DNA from: Micromonospora sp. C95
GTDB taxonomy: Bacteria; Actinomycetota; Actinomycetes; Mycobacteriales; Micromonosporaceae
Direction of reading: 5' to 3'
Length of the DNA: 64,000 bases
Assembly (NCBI RefSeq): GCF_018070465.1
Contig: NZ_JAGPXT010000027.1
Span: forward strand, 1 to 64,000
The translations under genes were made by a program, and so were the position numbers. The notes beneath the pieces were generated by a model. The model did not search any database. It was not told the origin of the DNA and was given only the letters and a program-made list of their open reading frames with translations. Shown in pieces: positions 1-8,059 of the stretch; within the stretch, counting starts at the first letter, position 1, and every line of letters starts with the position of its first letter.

Positions 1-53
1 ATCATGAAGTTATTGCCGTGGGTAAGCGCTTGCCGGGGCAATAACTTCATGAT
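1..53. repeat. perfect 17-bp inverted repeat (hairpin)
   Basis: Bases 1-17 (ATCATGAAGTTATTGCC) are the exact reverse complement of bases 37-53, with a 19-base loop. The element is A/T-richer than its surroundings and may continue to the left of the window. It contains the stop codon and last 13 codons of the leftward regulator gene, so it is both coding and structural. It could act as a terminator or be a dispersed palindromic repeat; no second copy is present in this window. Confidence 0.8.
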
Positions 54-1197
54 CGACGCCATCGAGGGTGGCGCCGTGTGGGGCGGGTCGCTGGCGGACT
101 GCCCAGAGGGCCACCTCGGTGCGGGAGGCGGTGCCGGTCTTGCGCAGCAGGTTGGAGACGTGCACGGTGACGGTGCGTACCGAGATGCCGAGGGCGCGGG
201 CCGCCTGTTTGTTGGACATCCCGGCGACCAGGCAGTCGAGCACCTCCACCTCCCGGCCGGTCAGGCAGACCGGCGGCGGGACCGCCGACCCGGGGGCGGA
301 CCCAGGCTCCGGCGCGGCACGGCGACGCGCCAACCGGCCGGGACGGGACTCCGGCACGGCAACCCGGGACGCGGGTACGGCCGGACGGGACGGGGACGAC
401 GCCGGATCGGACTCGGGCGGCACGGGCGAGCCGGCCGGGGCCAGCAGGGCGTCCGGATCCTGCCCGGCGTACGCGGCGAGCAGTTCGGTGAGCGCGTACG
501 GGTTGCCCTCGGTGCGCCGCCAGACCTCGTGCACGAGTTCGGGGCGTGGGTCCGCGTACACCTGGGTCAGCACCTCGGCGACCTCGGCCGGGCGCAGCGG
601 GCCGAGGTGCTGACGCACGACGCCGCGTACCCCGCAGAGGCGGGCCAGGGTGCGGCCGGCGAGTTCCGGTGAGACCGCACGCGCGGCGGGCCTGGTCGCC
701 ACCACCAGCAGGGCCAGCAACCCGTCGGCGGTGGCCAGTTCGCCGACCAGGTTGAGGCTGGCCGGGTCGAGGGCGTGCAGGTCCTCCACCACGAGCACCG
801 CCGGACCGGCACCGACAAGCACCCGGACGGTACGCACCGCCAGCCGGAGCAGGGTGCCGGGGGCGTAGCGCTCGCGCGGCGCGGTGGGTTGCTGGGCGAG
901 CCAGGCCAGCGCATCGGCCGGCAGGTCGAGCCGGGTGGTGTCGCGTCCGCTCAACACCGCGGCCAACCAGTCGTACGGGGCGGGGCTGTGCACCCGGGCG
1001 GCGCCGTTGAGCACCACCGCCGGTCGTGGGGTGAAGGCGTCGAGCGCGGCGGCGACCAGCAGGCTCTTGCCCACGCCCGGCCCCCCGGTGACGACCGCTA
1101 CGGCCGGGGAGCGGCGGCGGCCCAGGACCACGCTGGACCAGGCCCGGTCCAGCTCAGCCAGCTCACCGGCGCGCCCAACCATGGACACCGGCAACAT
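10..1197 (-). CDS. LuxR-family regulator with N-terminal AAA ATPase domain
   Basis: 395-residue transcriptional regulator. A P-loop (GGPGVGKS, residues 38-45) and a Walker B-like segment (VLVVEDLHALD) mark a compact ATPase half resembling the front of LAL/MalT-type regulators. A C-terminal LuxR helix-turn-helix follows, beginning LTGREVEVLDCLVAGMSNKQ. It is much shorter than classical 900-residue LAL proteins because the long repeat region between the two is missing; a proline- and alanine-rich linker takes its place. The ATG at 1197 lies six bases after a -10 box TAGGGT (1209 to 1204, minus strand), which fits a leaderless mRNA. The last 13 residues are encoded by the hairpin at 1-53, so the true C-terminus may have been replaced. 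The target genes are unknown. Confidence 0.85.
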   Translation of the reverse strand: MLPVSMVGRAGELAELDRAWSSVVLGRRRSPAVAVVTGGPGVGKSLLVAAALDAFTPRPAVVLNGAARVHSPAPYDWLAAVLSGRDTTRLDLPADALAWLAQQPTAPRERYAPGTLLRLAVRTVRVLVGAGPAVLVVEDLHALDPASLNLVGELATADGLLALLVVATRPAARAVSPELAGRTLARLCGVRGVVRQHLGPLRPAEVAEVLTQVYADPRPELVHEVWRRTEGNPYALTELLAAYAGQDPDALLAPAGSPVPPESDPASSPSRPAVPASRVAVPESRPGRLARRRAAPEPGSAPGSAVPPPVCLTGREVEVLDCLVAGMSNKQAARALGISVRTVTVHVSNLLRKTGTASRTEVALWAVRQRPAPHGATLDGVDHEVIAPASAYPRQ

Positions 1198-1203
1198 TCC
1201 TCA

Positions 1204-1224
1204 ACCCTACGCAGTAGTGCGTAG
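1204..1224 (-). promoter_or_regulatory. -10 box and inverted-repeat operator of the LuxR-type gene
   Basis: TAGGGT on the minus strand (1209 to 1204) sits six bases from the ATG. Overlapping it is CTACGCA-GTAG-TGCGTAG (1207-1224), a perfect 7-bp inverted repeat with a 4-base spacer, placed where a repressor or the regulator itself could block the promoter. It also lies upstream of the rightward phosphatase gene at 1260. Function is inferred from position. Confidence 0.5.
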
Positions 1225-1259
1225 AGACGCGGGAAGGGTCTTCTTGGCAAGCTTGTCCC

Positions 1260-1979
1260 ATGACGCTGATCCTCCGCTCGGCCATCCTCAACGACATCGG
1301 TCTGGTCCGGACCAACAACGAGGACTCCGCCCTTGCCGGCGAGCGCCTCGTCGCGGTGGCCGACGGCATGGGTGGGCTGCCCGCCGGCGAGGTGGCCAGC
1401 GAGATCGTCATCCGGATCCTCGACGAGTTGGTCCCGCCGACCGCGCCGGACGATGCCGCCGAGGCGCTGCGTGCCGTGGTGAGCACCGCCAACCAGCGCA
1501 TCCACGCCGCGATCGCCGCCGACCCCGCCCGCGACGGCATGGGTACGACGCTGACCGCGGCCCTGCTGGCCGGGGAGACGCTGGTGCTGGCGCAGGTCGG
1601 CGACTCCCGCTGCTATCTGCTCCGCGACGGCCAACTGCGCCAGCTGACCCGGGACGACACGTTCGTGCAGGCGCTTGTCGACCAGGGTGCGCTCTCCCCC
1701 GAGCAGGCCCGCCACCACCCACAACGCTCGCTTGTCACCCGGGCGGTGCAGGGCGCCGACGCGCCACCGACGATGGGCGCGGTGACCCTCGCCGCCGGTG
1801 ACCGGCTGCTGCTGTGCAGCGACGGGCTCTCCGACTACGTGGCCGACGACGCGATCGCCGCCACGTTGGGGATGCACGCCGACCGCCACCAGTGCGGCGA
1901 ACAGTTGGTGAAGCTCGCCCACCAGGCCGGCGCGCCCGACAACGTCACCGTGGTGATCTCCGATGTGGTGACCGGCTGA
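1260..1979 (+). CDS. PP2C-family Ser/Thr protein phosphatase
   Basis: 239-residue cytosolic metal-dependent phosphatase, the usual size of a bacterial single-domain PP2C (PstP/PrpC type). Metal- and phosphate-site motifs are in order: RTNNEDS near residue 17, VADGMGG near 35, GMGTTLTA near 96, VGDSRCYLL near 115, SDGLSDYV near 183 and PDNVTVV near the end. It would dephosphorylate serine/threonine sites set by Hanks-type kinases. No kinase or FHA gene is adjacent, so its partner is elsewhere. Membrane segments are absent, unlike PstP. The start is the first ATG; no strong ribosome site is visible. Confidence 0.9.
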   Translation: MTLILRSAILNDIGLVRTNNEDSALAGERLVAVADGMGGLPAGEVASEIVIRILDELVPPTAPDDAAEALRAVVSTANQRIHAAIAADPARDGMGTTLTAALLAGETLVLAQVGDSRCYLLRDGQLRQLTRDDTFVQALVDQGALSPEQARHHPQRSLVTRAVQGADAPPTMGAVTLAAGDRLLLCSDGLSDYVADDAIAATLGMHADRHQCGEQLVKLAHQAGAPDNVTVVISDVVTG

Positions 1980-2017
1980 GGTACGCCGACACCGGCCGGT
2001 CGGACCTCCGTACCGCA

Positions 2018-2054
2018 CTAGGTAGTTGTGCCATCTAGGTAGCGGCACTAGGGT
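2018..2054 (+). promoter_or_regulatory. leaderless padR promoter with repeated CTAGG boxes
   Basis: The -10 box TAGGGT (2049-2054) ends seven bases before the GTG start at 2062, which indicates a leaderless transcript. Upstream lie CTAGGTAG (2018-2025) and CTAGGTAG (2035-2042), and a third partial copy CTAGG overlaps the -10. Repeats of this kind over a padR promoter suggest an autoregulatory operator; this is inference from position and family behaviour. Confidence 0.55.
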
Positions 2055-2061
2055 TCGGCGG

Positions 2062-2400
2062 GTGGATTCCGACCGTCGGGGGCAGTGGCTGCGTGGAGTG
2101 CTCGATCTCTGCGTGCTCGCCCTGCTGCGCGACGGCGAGTCCTACGGCTATCAGCTTGCCCAGTCGCTCGACGCCGCAGGCGTCGGACCGATCCAGGGCG
2201 GCACGCTCTACCCGGTGCTGCTGCGGCTGCAACGCACCGGGCTGGTCACCGCGCGGTGGCGGGAGGGCGACTCCGGTCCGGCCCGCAAGTACTACCAACT
2301 CACCGACGACGGGCGAGCGGCGCTGCGGCACGGCGGCAACGCCTGGTTGGCGTTCGTGGCCCCGGTGACCGGCATCGTCACGAAGGGGGTCGACGGGTGA
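2062..2400 (+). CDS. PadR-family transcriptional regulator
   Basis: 112-residue winged-helix repressor of the short PadR-s2 type. Diagnostic segments are LDLCVLALLRDGESYGYQL, GGTLYPVLLRLQ and KYYQLTDDGRAAL. The GTG at 2062 is chosen because a -10 box sits just upstream; an in-frame ATG at 2026 would precede that box. Its stop overlaps the start of the ABC ATPase gene (GTGA), so it is the first gene of a three-gene operon and probably represses that exporter in response to a drug or toxic ligand, as for LmrR-type PadR proteins. Confidence 0.88.
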   Translation: MDSDRRGQWLRGVLDLCVLALLRDGESYGYQLAQSLDAAGVGPIQGGTLYPVLLRLQRTGLVTARWREGDSGPARKYYQLTDDGRAALRHGGNAWLAFVAPVTGIVTKGVDG

Positions 2401-3215
2401 ACGCCGACGACTGGCTGCGCGCATTCGCGGCCGAGCTGTACCAGCGCCGGGTGGGCGGCGACGCCGCCCGGCACGTGGTCGCCGAGGCGGCCACCCACCT
2501 GCGCGAGGGCGGCGGTGATCCGTGGCTGGTCTTCGGCTCGCCGCAGGCGTACGCCGCCGCCATCGTGGAGAGCATCGGCACCGCACCCGGCCCGCGCCCG
2601 GGCCCCGTCCGGCTGCACGCCCGGGGCATCACCAAGCGGTACGGCCGGCAGGTGGTGCTCCGCGACGCGTCGCTTACCGTACGGGCCGGGCAGATCGCCG
2701 CCGTGGTCGGCGCGAACGGCTGCGGCAAGAGCACGTTCCTGCGGATCTGCGCCGGCCTGGTCTCGCCGGACGCCGGGGAGGTGACCGTCTCGGGCCGGCT
2801 GGGCTACTGCCCGCAGCAGGGCGGCACCGCCGACTTCCTACTGCCCGACGAGCACTTCGTCCTGGTGGGTGCCGGTCAGGGCGTGCCACGGGGGCCCGCC
2901 CGGCAGGCTGGCCGGGCGGCTGCCCGGCAGCTCGGCTGGGACGCCGGAAACGCCGTGCTCGCCCGGCACCTCTCCGGGGGTACGCGGCAGAAGCTGAACC
3001 TCACCATGTCCACCCTGGCGCAGCCGGACGTGCTGTTGCTCGACGAGCCGTACCAGGGCTTCGACCAGGGCAGCTACGTCGACCTCTGGGACCAGCTGAC
3101 CCGGCTACGCGACGAAGGGCGGGCCATCGTCGTGGTGACCCACCTGCTCAACCAGCTCGACCGGGTCGACGTGGTACTCGACCTGACCCCCGCTCACCAG
3201 GGAGGCCGATCGTGA
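2397..3215 (+). CDS. ABC transporter ATP-binding protein with N-terminal HAAS-like domain
   Basis: 272 residues. The ATPase part (from about residue 68) has Walker A GANGCGKST, a variant signature LSGGT, Walker B VLLLDEP and a switch histidine (VVTHLL). The first 65 or so residues are not part of the ATPase: they resemble the HAAS/DUF1700 helical domain that normally is a separate protein encoded after padR (note the segment WLVFGSPQAYAAAI). Here it appears fused to the ATPase. The GTG at 2397 overlaps the padR stop by four bases and the ATPase stop overlaps the permease start, so all three are translationally coupled. It drives an exporter with the next gene. Confidence 0.85.
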   Translation: MNADDWLRAFAAELYQRRVGGDAARHVVAEAATHLREGGGDPWLVFGSPQAYAAAIVESIGTAPGPRPGPVRLHARGITKRYGRQVVLRDASLTVRAGQIAAVVGANGCGKSTFLRICAGLVSPDAGEVTVSGRLGYCPQQGGTADFLLPDEHFVLVGAGQGVPRGPARQAGRAAARQLGWDAGNAVLARHLSGGTRQKLNLTMSTLAQPDVLLLDEPYQGFDQGSYVDLWDQLTRLRDEGRAIVVVTHLLNQLDRVDVVLDLTPAHQGGRS

Positions 3216-3904
3216 ACCGGCTGGTCACCGTGGCCGAGATGACGCTGCGGGAACTGGCGCGCCGCCGGGGCGTACTCCTGCTCCTGCTGTTGATGCCGTT
3301 GACCTTCTGGCTGATCCGGCGGGACTCCTACGTCGGGCAGTCCGTGCGCGCGCTGCTGCTCGGCATCAGCTGGGCGGTCAGCACCGCGGCCCTCTTCGCC
3401 ACCAGCGCGGCCCGCGAACTGGAGCCCCGGCTCCGGCTCACCGGCTACCGGCCGCACCACCTCTACCTCGGTCGGATGCTCGGCCTGTGGGGGCTCGGAC
3501 TGGCGATCTCGGTGCCGTTCTTCCTGCTCACCGTCGTCGACGCGAACAACCTGCGATACGGCGGGATCGCCGTGGCGATGCTCTGCTGCGTGGCCGTGGC
3601 CGCGCCGTTCGGCATGCTGATCGGTGCCCTGCTGCCCCGCGAGCTGGAGGGGACGCTGCTGCTGCTCACCGTGGTGGCGATGCAGATGCTGCTCGATCCG
3701 GCCGACGCGGGGGCGAAGCTGACGCCGTTCTGGTCCAGCCGGGAGATCGCCACCTGGGCGGTGGACCACACCGACGACGGTTACCTGACCCGAGGTTCTC
3801 TGCACGGGCTGGTGGTCACGGTGCTGCTGATCGTGACGGTGGCCGGCGTCTTCGCCGTGCGGCTGCGTCGGCGAAGGCACCTGCACCACGTGCCGATCGC
3901 CTGA
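3212..3904 (+). CDS. ABC-2-like membrane permease
   Basis: 230-residue integral membrane protein with about six hydrophobic segments, including a leucine-rich first helix near residues 18-28 and a last one before the basic tail RLRRRRHLHH. It is the transmembrane half of the PadR-linked exporter. The GTG start overlaps the ATPase stop by four bases. The substrate cannot be told from sequence; antimicrobial or drug export is the usual role of PadR-ABC operons. Confidence 0.78.
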   Translation: MNRLVTVAEMTLRELARRRGVLLLLLLMPLTFWLIRRDSYVGQSVRALLLGISWAVSTAALFATSAARELEPRLRLTGYRPHHLYLGRMLGLWGLGLAISVPFFLLTVVDANNLRYGGIAVAMLCCVAVAAPFGMLIGALLPRELEGTLLLLTVVAMQMLLDPADAGAKLTPFWSSREIATWAVDHTDDGYLTRGSLHGLVVTVLLIVTVAGVFAVRLRRRRHLHHVPIA

Positions 3905-3958
3905 TCTTCCGGTCCACGCGGGGCCCGGGTTCATTGACACAGGCCCTAGCATCACGGG

Positions 3959-5173
3959 GTGCGCCTCAGACCCTCCATCGCCGCGCTCGCGTTCGGCGTC
4001 GCCGTCGCCACCCTGGCCGCGTGCAGCCCGTCCGTGCCGAGCGCCGACCCGCGCAGCGCCCAGGCCCCGGACAGCGGCACGTCCCCGACGCCGAGCACGG
4101 GGCAGGCGCCGGGCGCGCAGGCCACCCCGGCGGCTCAGACCGGGCTGGGCAGCAGCCCGAGTGCCAGTGCCAGCCCGCCCCCGTCCCGTGCGTCCCGGGC
4201 TGCCCCCAACAGCGGCAACCCGAGCGGACGGGTGACCGTGCCGGCGGCCGGGCGGGCGGTCGACACGTCGAAGCCGACCCGTACCGTCGGCAACGGCACC
4301 GCCGACAGCTGCACCTCCGCCGCCGTCATCCGGGCGGTCGCGGCCGGCGGCATCATCACCTTCGACTGCGGTCCCGAGCCGGTGACCATCCGGATGACCG
4401 CCACCGCCAAGGTGCGCAACGCCAACGGCCCGCAGGTGGTGCTCGACGGTGGCGGCAAGGTGACGCTCAGCGGGCAGGGCAAGCGGCGCATCCTCTACAT
4501 GAACACCTGCGACGCGTTGCAGGGCTGGACCACCTCGCACTGCGACGACCAGGATCACCCGCGACTGACCGTGCAGAACCTCACCTTCGCCGACGGCGAC
4601 GCCACCGGCCAGCGCACCGACGGTGGGGGCGGTGGGGCGATCTTCGTCCGGGGTGGCCGGTTCAAGGTGGTCAACTCACGCTTCGTCGACAACCGCTGCG
4701 ACCGGACCGGCCCCGACCTGGGCGGCGCCGCGATCCGGGTGCTCGACCAGCACGACGACCAGCCGGTGTACGTGGTCAACAGCACCTTCACCGGCGGCTC
4801 CTGCGCCAACGGCGGCGCGTTGAGCAGCATCGGGGTGTCCTGGGTGCTCCTCAACAGTGTGCTGCGGGACAACGAGGCGGTCGGCGAGGGCGCCAACCCG
4901 GCCCGCTCCGGCACGCCTGGCGGCGGCAGCGGCGGGGCGATCTACTGCGACGGCAACAAGTTCTCCGTACGCCTCGCCGGCACGGTCGTCGAGGACAACG
5001 ACGCCCGGGAGGGCGGCGGGGCGATCTTCTTCGTCAGCAACGACCGCACCGGCACCCTGCGCATCGAGAACTCGACCCTGCGCCGCAACCCCAGCCACGG
5101 CTTCGAGAACCATCCCGGCATCTTCTACCTGGGCTCCGGCAAGCCCACCTTCACCGCCTCCACCATCCGCTGA
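3959..5173 (+). CDS. secreted lipoprotein, right-handed beta-helix fold
   Basis: 404 residues. A signal peptide ends in the lipobox LAAC (Cys22), so the mature protein is lipid-anchored outside the membrane. A low-complexity Pro/Ser/Ala linker (to about residue 100) follows, then a domain rich in short strand repeats and Asn ladders (for example VQNLTFADG, VVNSTFTGG, LLNSVLRDN), typical of pectate-lyase-like parallel beta-helices. Catalytic residues of a named polysaccharide lyase are not evident, so substrate binding or cell-wall sugar cleavage are both possible. The GTG at 3959 is six bases after the -10 box TAGCAT (3947-3952), again leaderless. Confidence 0.78.
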   Translation: MRLRPSIAALAFGVAVATLAACSPSVPSADPRSAQAPDSGTSPTPSTGQAPGAQATPAAQTGLGSSPSASASPPPSRASRAAPNSGNPSGRVTVPAAGRAVDTSKPTRTVGNGTADSCTSAAVIRAVAAGGIITFDCGPEPVTIRMTATAKVRNANGPQVVLDGGGKVTLSGQGKRRILYMNTCDALQGWTTSHCDDQDHPRLTVQNLTFADGDATGQRTDGGGGGAIFVRGGRFKVVNSRFVDNRCDRTGPDLGGAAIRVLDQHDDQPVYVVNSTFTGGSCANGGALSSIGVSWVLLNSVLRDNEAVGEGANPARSGTPGGGSGGAIYCDGNKFSVRLAGTVVEDNDAREGGGAIFFVSNDRTGTLRIENSTLRRNPSHGFENHPGIFYLGSGKPTFTASTIR

Positions 5174-5186
5174 CCTGCCGGCGGGG

Positions 5187-6236
5187 TCAGTAGGGGTTGC
5201 CCTGGCCTGCCGGGAGGGTGGGCGAGATGGACAGGGGTGGGCTGGCGGTTCCGGCGCGCTCGGCCAGGCCGGCGAAGAGTTCCCGCAGGGCGGTGACCGA
5301 GTCGACGCTCGGGTGCCAGCCGAGCTCGGTCTCGGCCCGCTCACTGGACATCAGCGGGGCGTTGAGCGCCAGCTCGATCCAGCCGGCGTCGACCGGTTGC
5401 AGCCGGGCCCACCAGGTGAGCGTCGCGGCGGCCCGCAGCACCGGCGCGGCCACCGGCACCGTCCAGCCGTGGAAGTGCCGGGCCACCAGCTCGGGAGTCA
5501 GCACCGGGTCCGACGCGACGTTGAACGCACCTCGCGCGTCACCCATGATCGCCCGGGCGTACGCGTCCGCCACGTCGTCCGCGTGCACCACCTGCATCCG
5601 CAGCCGCCGATTGGTCGGCACCAGCGGCAGCCGGCCGAACCGCAGCAGCCGAACCGGTGCCAGCGGACCGAGGAAGTAGCGGCTGATCTCGGTACCGGCC
5701 TCCCGCTGGAAGATCAACCCAGGACGCAGCCGGACGATACGGAGCGCCGGATGGCTCCGCTCGATCCCGTCGAGCATCTCCTCCACCGCCGCCTTGTCCC
5801 GGCTGTACGACGACCCCGACACCCCGGTGGCCGGCCAGCGCTCGCTGACCGGGGCGTCCTTCGGCCCGGGTGCGTAGGTGCCGACCGACGAGGCGTACAC
5901 CAGCGCCGGCACCTGCGCACGCAGCACCGCGTCGACCACCGCCCGGCTGCCACCGACGTTGGTCCGGTGCAACACGCGCTGGTCGTGGCTGGGCTGGATC
6001 TGCCAGGCCAGGTGCACCACCACGTCGGCACCGGCGAAGACACCGGCCAACTCGTCCGCCGCGCCGGCCAGGCCGATGTCGCAGGAGTGCCACCGCACCC
6101 CGTCGTACGGCTCACCCGCACCCGGAGGCGGCAACCGCCGCGCCACCCCGACGATCTCCACGTCGCGCTCGCGCCGCAACCGGCGCAGCACCGCCGAACC
6201 GACGTTCCCGCTCGCTCCCACGACCACGATCCGCAT
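5187..6236 (-). CDS. NAD(P)-dependent epimerase/dehydratase (extended SDR)
   Basis: 349-residue Rossmann enzyme of the extended short-chain dehydrogenase family. The N-terminal nucleotide site is GASGNVG (residues 8-14), and the catalytic Ser-Tyr-Lys set is visible as YASSVG and YSRDK. It is probably a nucleotide-sugar or small-molecule epimerase or reductase acting in the cytosol; the substrate is not predictable. The C-terminus runs close to the convergent lipoprotein gene, 13 bases between stops. No operon partner is evident. Confidence 0.85.
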   Translation of the reverse strand: MRIVVVGASGNVGSAVLRRLRRERDVEIVGVARRLPPPGAGEPYDGVRWHSCDIGLAGAADELAGVFAGADVVVHLAWQIQPSHDQRVLHRTNVGGSRAVVDAVLRAQVPALVYASSVGTYAPGPKDAPVSERWPATGVSGSSYSRDKAAVEEMLDGIERSHPALRIVRLRPGLIFQREAGTEISRYFLGPLAPVRLLRFGRLPLVPTNRRLRMQVVHADDVADAYARAIMGDARGAFNVASDPVLTPELVARHFHGWTVPVAAPVLRAAATLTWWARLQPVDAGWIELALNAPLMSSERAETELGWHPSVDSVTALRELFAGLAERAGTASPPLSISPTLPAGQGNPY

Positions 6237-6385
6237 GCCCGGTTCCGTACCCGGTCAGCCGCTCTCCAAGCACAGCGGCCAGGTTGTCGTCTCCCGCGCG
6301 CCAGCCGGCATCGAGCCGCAGCGGTGGTCGCGGCCGGACCCGAACGCGGCCCACCGGTCCCGGGCTAACCACCGGCACCGGTCGC

Positions 6386-6871
6386 TCATCGGGCGAGCAG
6401 TGCGCCGATCAGGCAGGCGAAGGCGGTGACCGAGCTGACCGTGCGGACCAGGTTCCAGCGCACCCAGGGCGACTCGAACCACTGCCGCACCCCCGCCAGA
6501 TCGCTGATCCCGTCGACCGGCCCGGCGGCTTCCAACCGGTTGTTCAGCGGCACGTTGCACCGGCCCGTGACAGCGAGCGTGACCAGATGACCGACCAGCG
6601 CGGCGACGAGCCAGCCGAGCACCGCACCGCCGGTGCCGAGATACCCGACGACGGCCACCGCCACGAGCAACGGCCCACCGAGAAACGCCGACAGGAACCA
6701 GCCGTTGATGATCTTCCGATTGATCGACTGCATGGTGCCGACCAGGGTCCGACCGTCGGTCGCGGCCAGACCCGGCATCACCGAGCAGGCGTACGCGAAA
6801 AACAACCCCGCCACCAGCCCGGTGGTGAGCGTCGCCCCGGCCAGGACGGCGAGGCGGATCGGCTCCGGCAT
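6386..6871 (-). CDS. DUF1772 (anthrone-oxygenase-like) membrane protein
   Basis: 161 residues with four hydrophobic helices and the family features VAGLFFAYACSVMPGL, INRKIIN and CNVPLNN. DUF1772 proteins are small membrane proteins related in sequence to anthrone oxygenases; the real reaction in most bacteria is unknown. The ATG at 6871 has a good ribosome site (GGAGG eight bases upstream), so the longer open frame beginning at 6955 is not used. It stands alone, between the epimerase and tRNA-Lys. Confidence 0.78.
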   Translation of the reverse strand: MPEPIRLAVLAGATLTTGLVAGLFFAYACSVMPGLAATDGRTLVGTMQSINRKIINGWFLSAFLGGPLLVAVAVVGYLGTGGAVLGWLVAALVGHLVTLAVTGRCNVPLNNRLEAAGPVDGISDLAGVRQWFESPWVRWNLVRTVSSVTAFACLIGALLAR

Positions 6872-7044
6872 TGCGGCACCTCCAGGACGCGGGACAGCCC
6901 GGCCGACGACGAGGTCCGGGCATCGGCCCAGCCGATCCTGCCAGCCGCCGTCCACCCCGATCCGGGGGAGCCGCCACCATCCATCGACGGCGGGCCGGAA
7001 GCCGCGAGCCCGCGCCCGTCGGTGTCCGGTAACCTGAGCGACGC

Positions 7045-7116
7045 GGGCCGCTAGCTCAATGGCAGAGCTGTGGACTTTTAATCCATAGGTTCAGGGTTCG
7101 AGTCCCTGGCGGCCCA
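7045..7116 (+). tRNA. tRNA-Lys (anticodon TTT)
   Basis: 72-nt cloverleaf. Acceptor stem GGGCCGC pairs with GCGGCCC and the discriminator is A. D arm GCTC/GAGC, anticodon loop CTTTTAA with TTT, T arm CAGGG-TTCGAGT-CCCTG. The CCA end is not encoded. It lies 147 bases before a toxin-antitoxin pair. Confidence 0.97.
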
Positions 7117-7231
7117 CTCTTACGCAGGTCAGCCGCCCTTCGCCGGGCCGTTCTGGCCGCGATCTTGGCTCGTAGCGGCACCCGTGGATCCACCGCCAGC
7201 TGAACCAGGAGCGAGACCCGCGCCGCCCGAG

Positions 7232-7247
7232 GTACAATTTTCTGTAC
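7232..7247 (+). promoter_or_regulatory. palindromic operator and -10 of the yefM-yoeB operon
   Basis: GTACA-ATTTTC-TGTAC is a perfect 5-bp inverted repeat, 17 bases before the antitoxin start, in a short A/T-rich patch. TACAAT (7233-7238) inside it is a good -10 box. YefM operators in E. coli contain TGTACA palindromes, so this is the likely binding site for the antitoxin and the toxin-antitoxin complex. Confidence 0.65.
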
Positions 7248-7263
7248 TTGCCCGGAGGTGGTC

Positions 7264-7539
7264 ATGCGGACTGTGAACTTCACCCAACTACGGCAGAACT
7301 TGGCCGCCGAACTCGACAGCGTCATCAACGACGCGGAGGAAGTGGTGGTGACCCGGTCGGGCCACGAACCGGTGGTCATCGTGCCGCTTGCGGAGTACGA
7401 GTCCATGAAGGAAACCGAGTACCTCCTTCGCAACCCGGCCAACGCCGCAGCCCTGCGCCGCTCGATCGCGGAGCTCGATGAGGGCGACACGGCCGAGCGG
7501 GACCTGGTCGACCCGGCCACCGTGCGGGACGTCGCGTGA
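7264..7539 (+). CDS. yefM: type II antitoxin, YefM/Phd family
   Basis: 91 residues. The N-terminal half is the DNA-binding Phd/YefM fold (NFTQLRQNLAAELDSV, VVVTRSGHEPVVIVPLAEYES); the C-terminal half is acidic and probably wraps the toxin. The ATG at 7264 has GGAGG five bases upstream and is preferred to the GTG at 7258. Its stop overlaps the toxin start (GTGA), the usual coupled order with antitoxin first. It would neutralise the following RNase and repress its own promoter through the palindrome upstream. Confidence 0.9.
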   Translation: MRTVNFTQLRQNLAAELDSVINDAEEVVVTRSGHEPVVIVPLAEYESMKETEYLLRNPANAAALRRSIAELDEGDTAERDLVDPATVRDVA

Positions 7540-7793
7540 GGCTGGTCTTCACCGCGACAGCATGGAGCCAGTACCTCAGCCACACCGACCGCAAGCTGGT
7601 CAAGCGCATCAACGACCTGATCGCGGACGTGATGCGCAACGGGTACGAAGGCATCGGCAAGCCGGAACCCCTTCGGGGAGAGCTGTCCGGCTTCTGGTCC
7701 CGCCGAATCGATCGCGAACACCGGCTCGTCTACCGGATCACCAAGGACGACGTCGAGATCATCGCCTGCCGTTACCACTACGGCGACCGGTAG
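7536..7793 (+). CDS. yoeB: type II toxin, YoeB/Txe mRNA interferase
   Basis: 85 residues, the family length. The RelE-fold features are WSQYLSHTDRKLVKRIN, KPEPLRGELSGFWSRRI, REHRLVYR and the C-terminal CRYHYGDR, whose His-Tyr pair matches the catalytic H83-Y84 of E. coli YoeB. It would cleave ribosome-bound mRNA when freed from YefM. The GTG start overlaps the antitoxin stop by four bases. The toxin appears intact. Confidence 0.92.
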   Translation: MRLVFTATAWSQYLSHTDRKLVKRINDLIADVMRNGYEGIGKPEPLRGELSGFWSRRIDREHRLVYRITKDDVEIIACRYHYGDR

Positions 7794-8040
7794 CGGACCG
7801 GCCGGAAGCGGGAGCGTCGGCGGTCCCGGTCGAGTCCGGCATCGCCTCCGGCGGGCGCTCGGGCGCTCCGGTGGCTAGGTGGACAACGGGGGGGCAGTGC
7901 GTGTAACCGGCGGCGACTACTGTGCCCGCAATGGGAGCATCCTGCTTGGCCGCGTGCGTCAGTGGCCTTGGCTGCTCGGGCCCCGGGTCGCCGGACGCCG
8001 TCCGAGTTCGTGCCCTAGGAGAAGTCACCTACTCAGGTGG

Positions 8041-8059
8041 GCCCGGCCATCAGCCGGGC
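8041..8059 (-). terminator. hairpin overlapping the end of the cation exchanger gene
   Basis: GCCCGGC (8041-8047) pairs with GCCGGGC (8053-8059) around a 5-base loop. The stop codon (8050-8052) falls in the loop, so the last codons form one arm. The 7794-8040 stretch to the left, between the toxin and this gene, holds no gene or recognisable signal. Confidence 0.45.
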
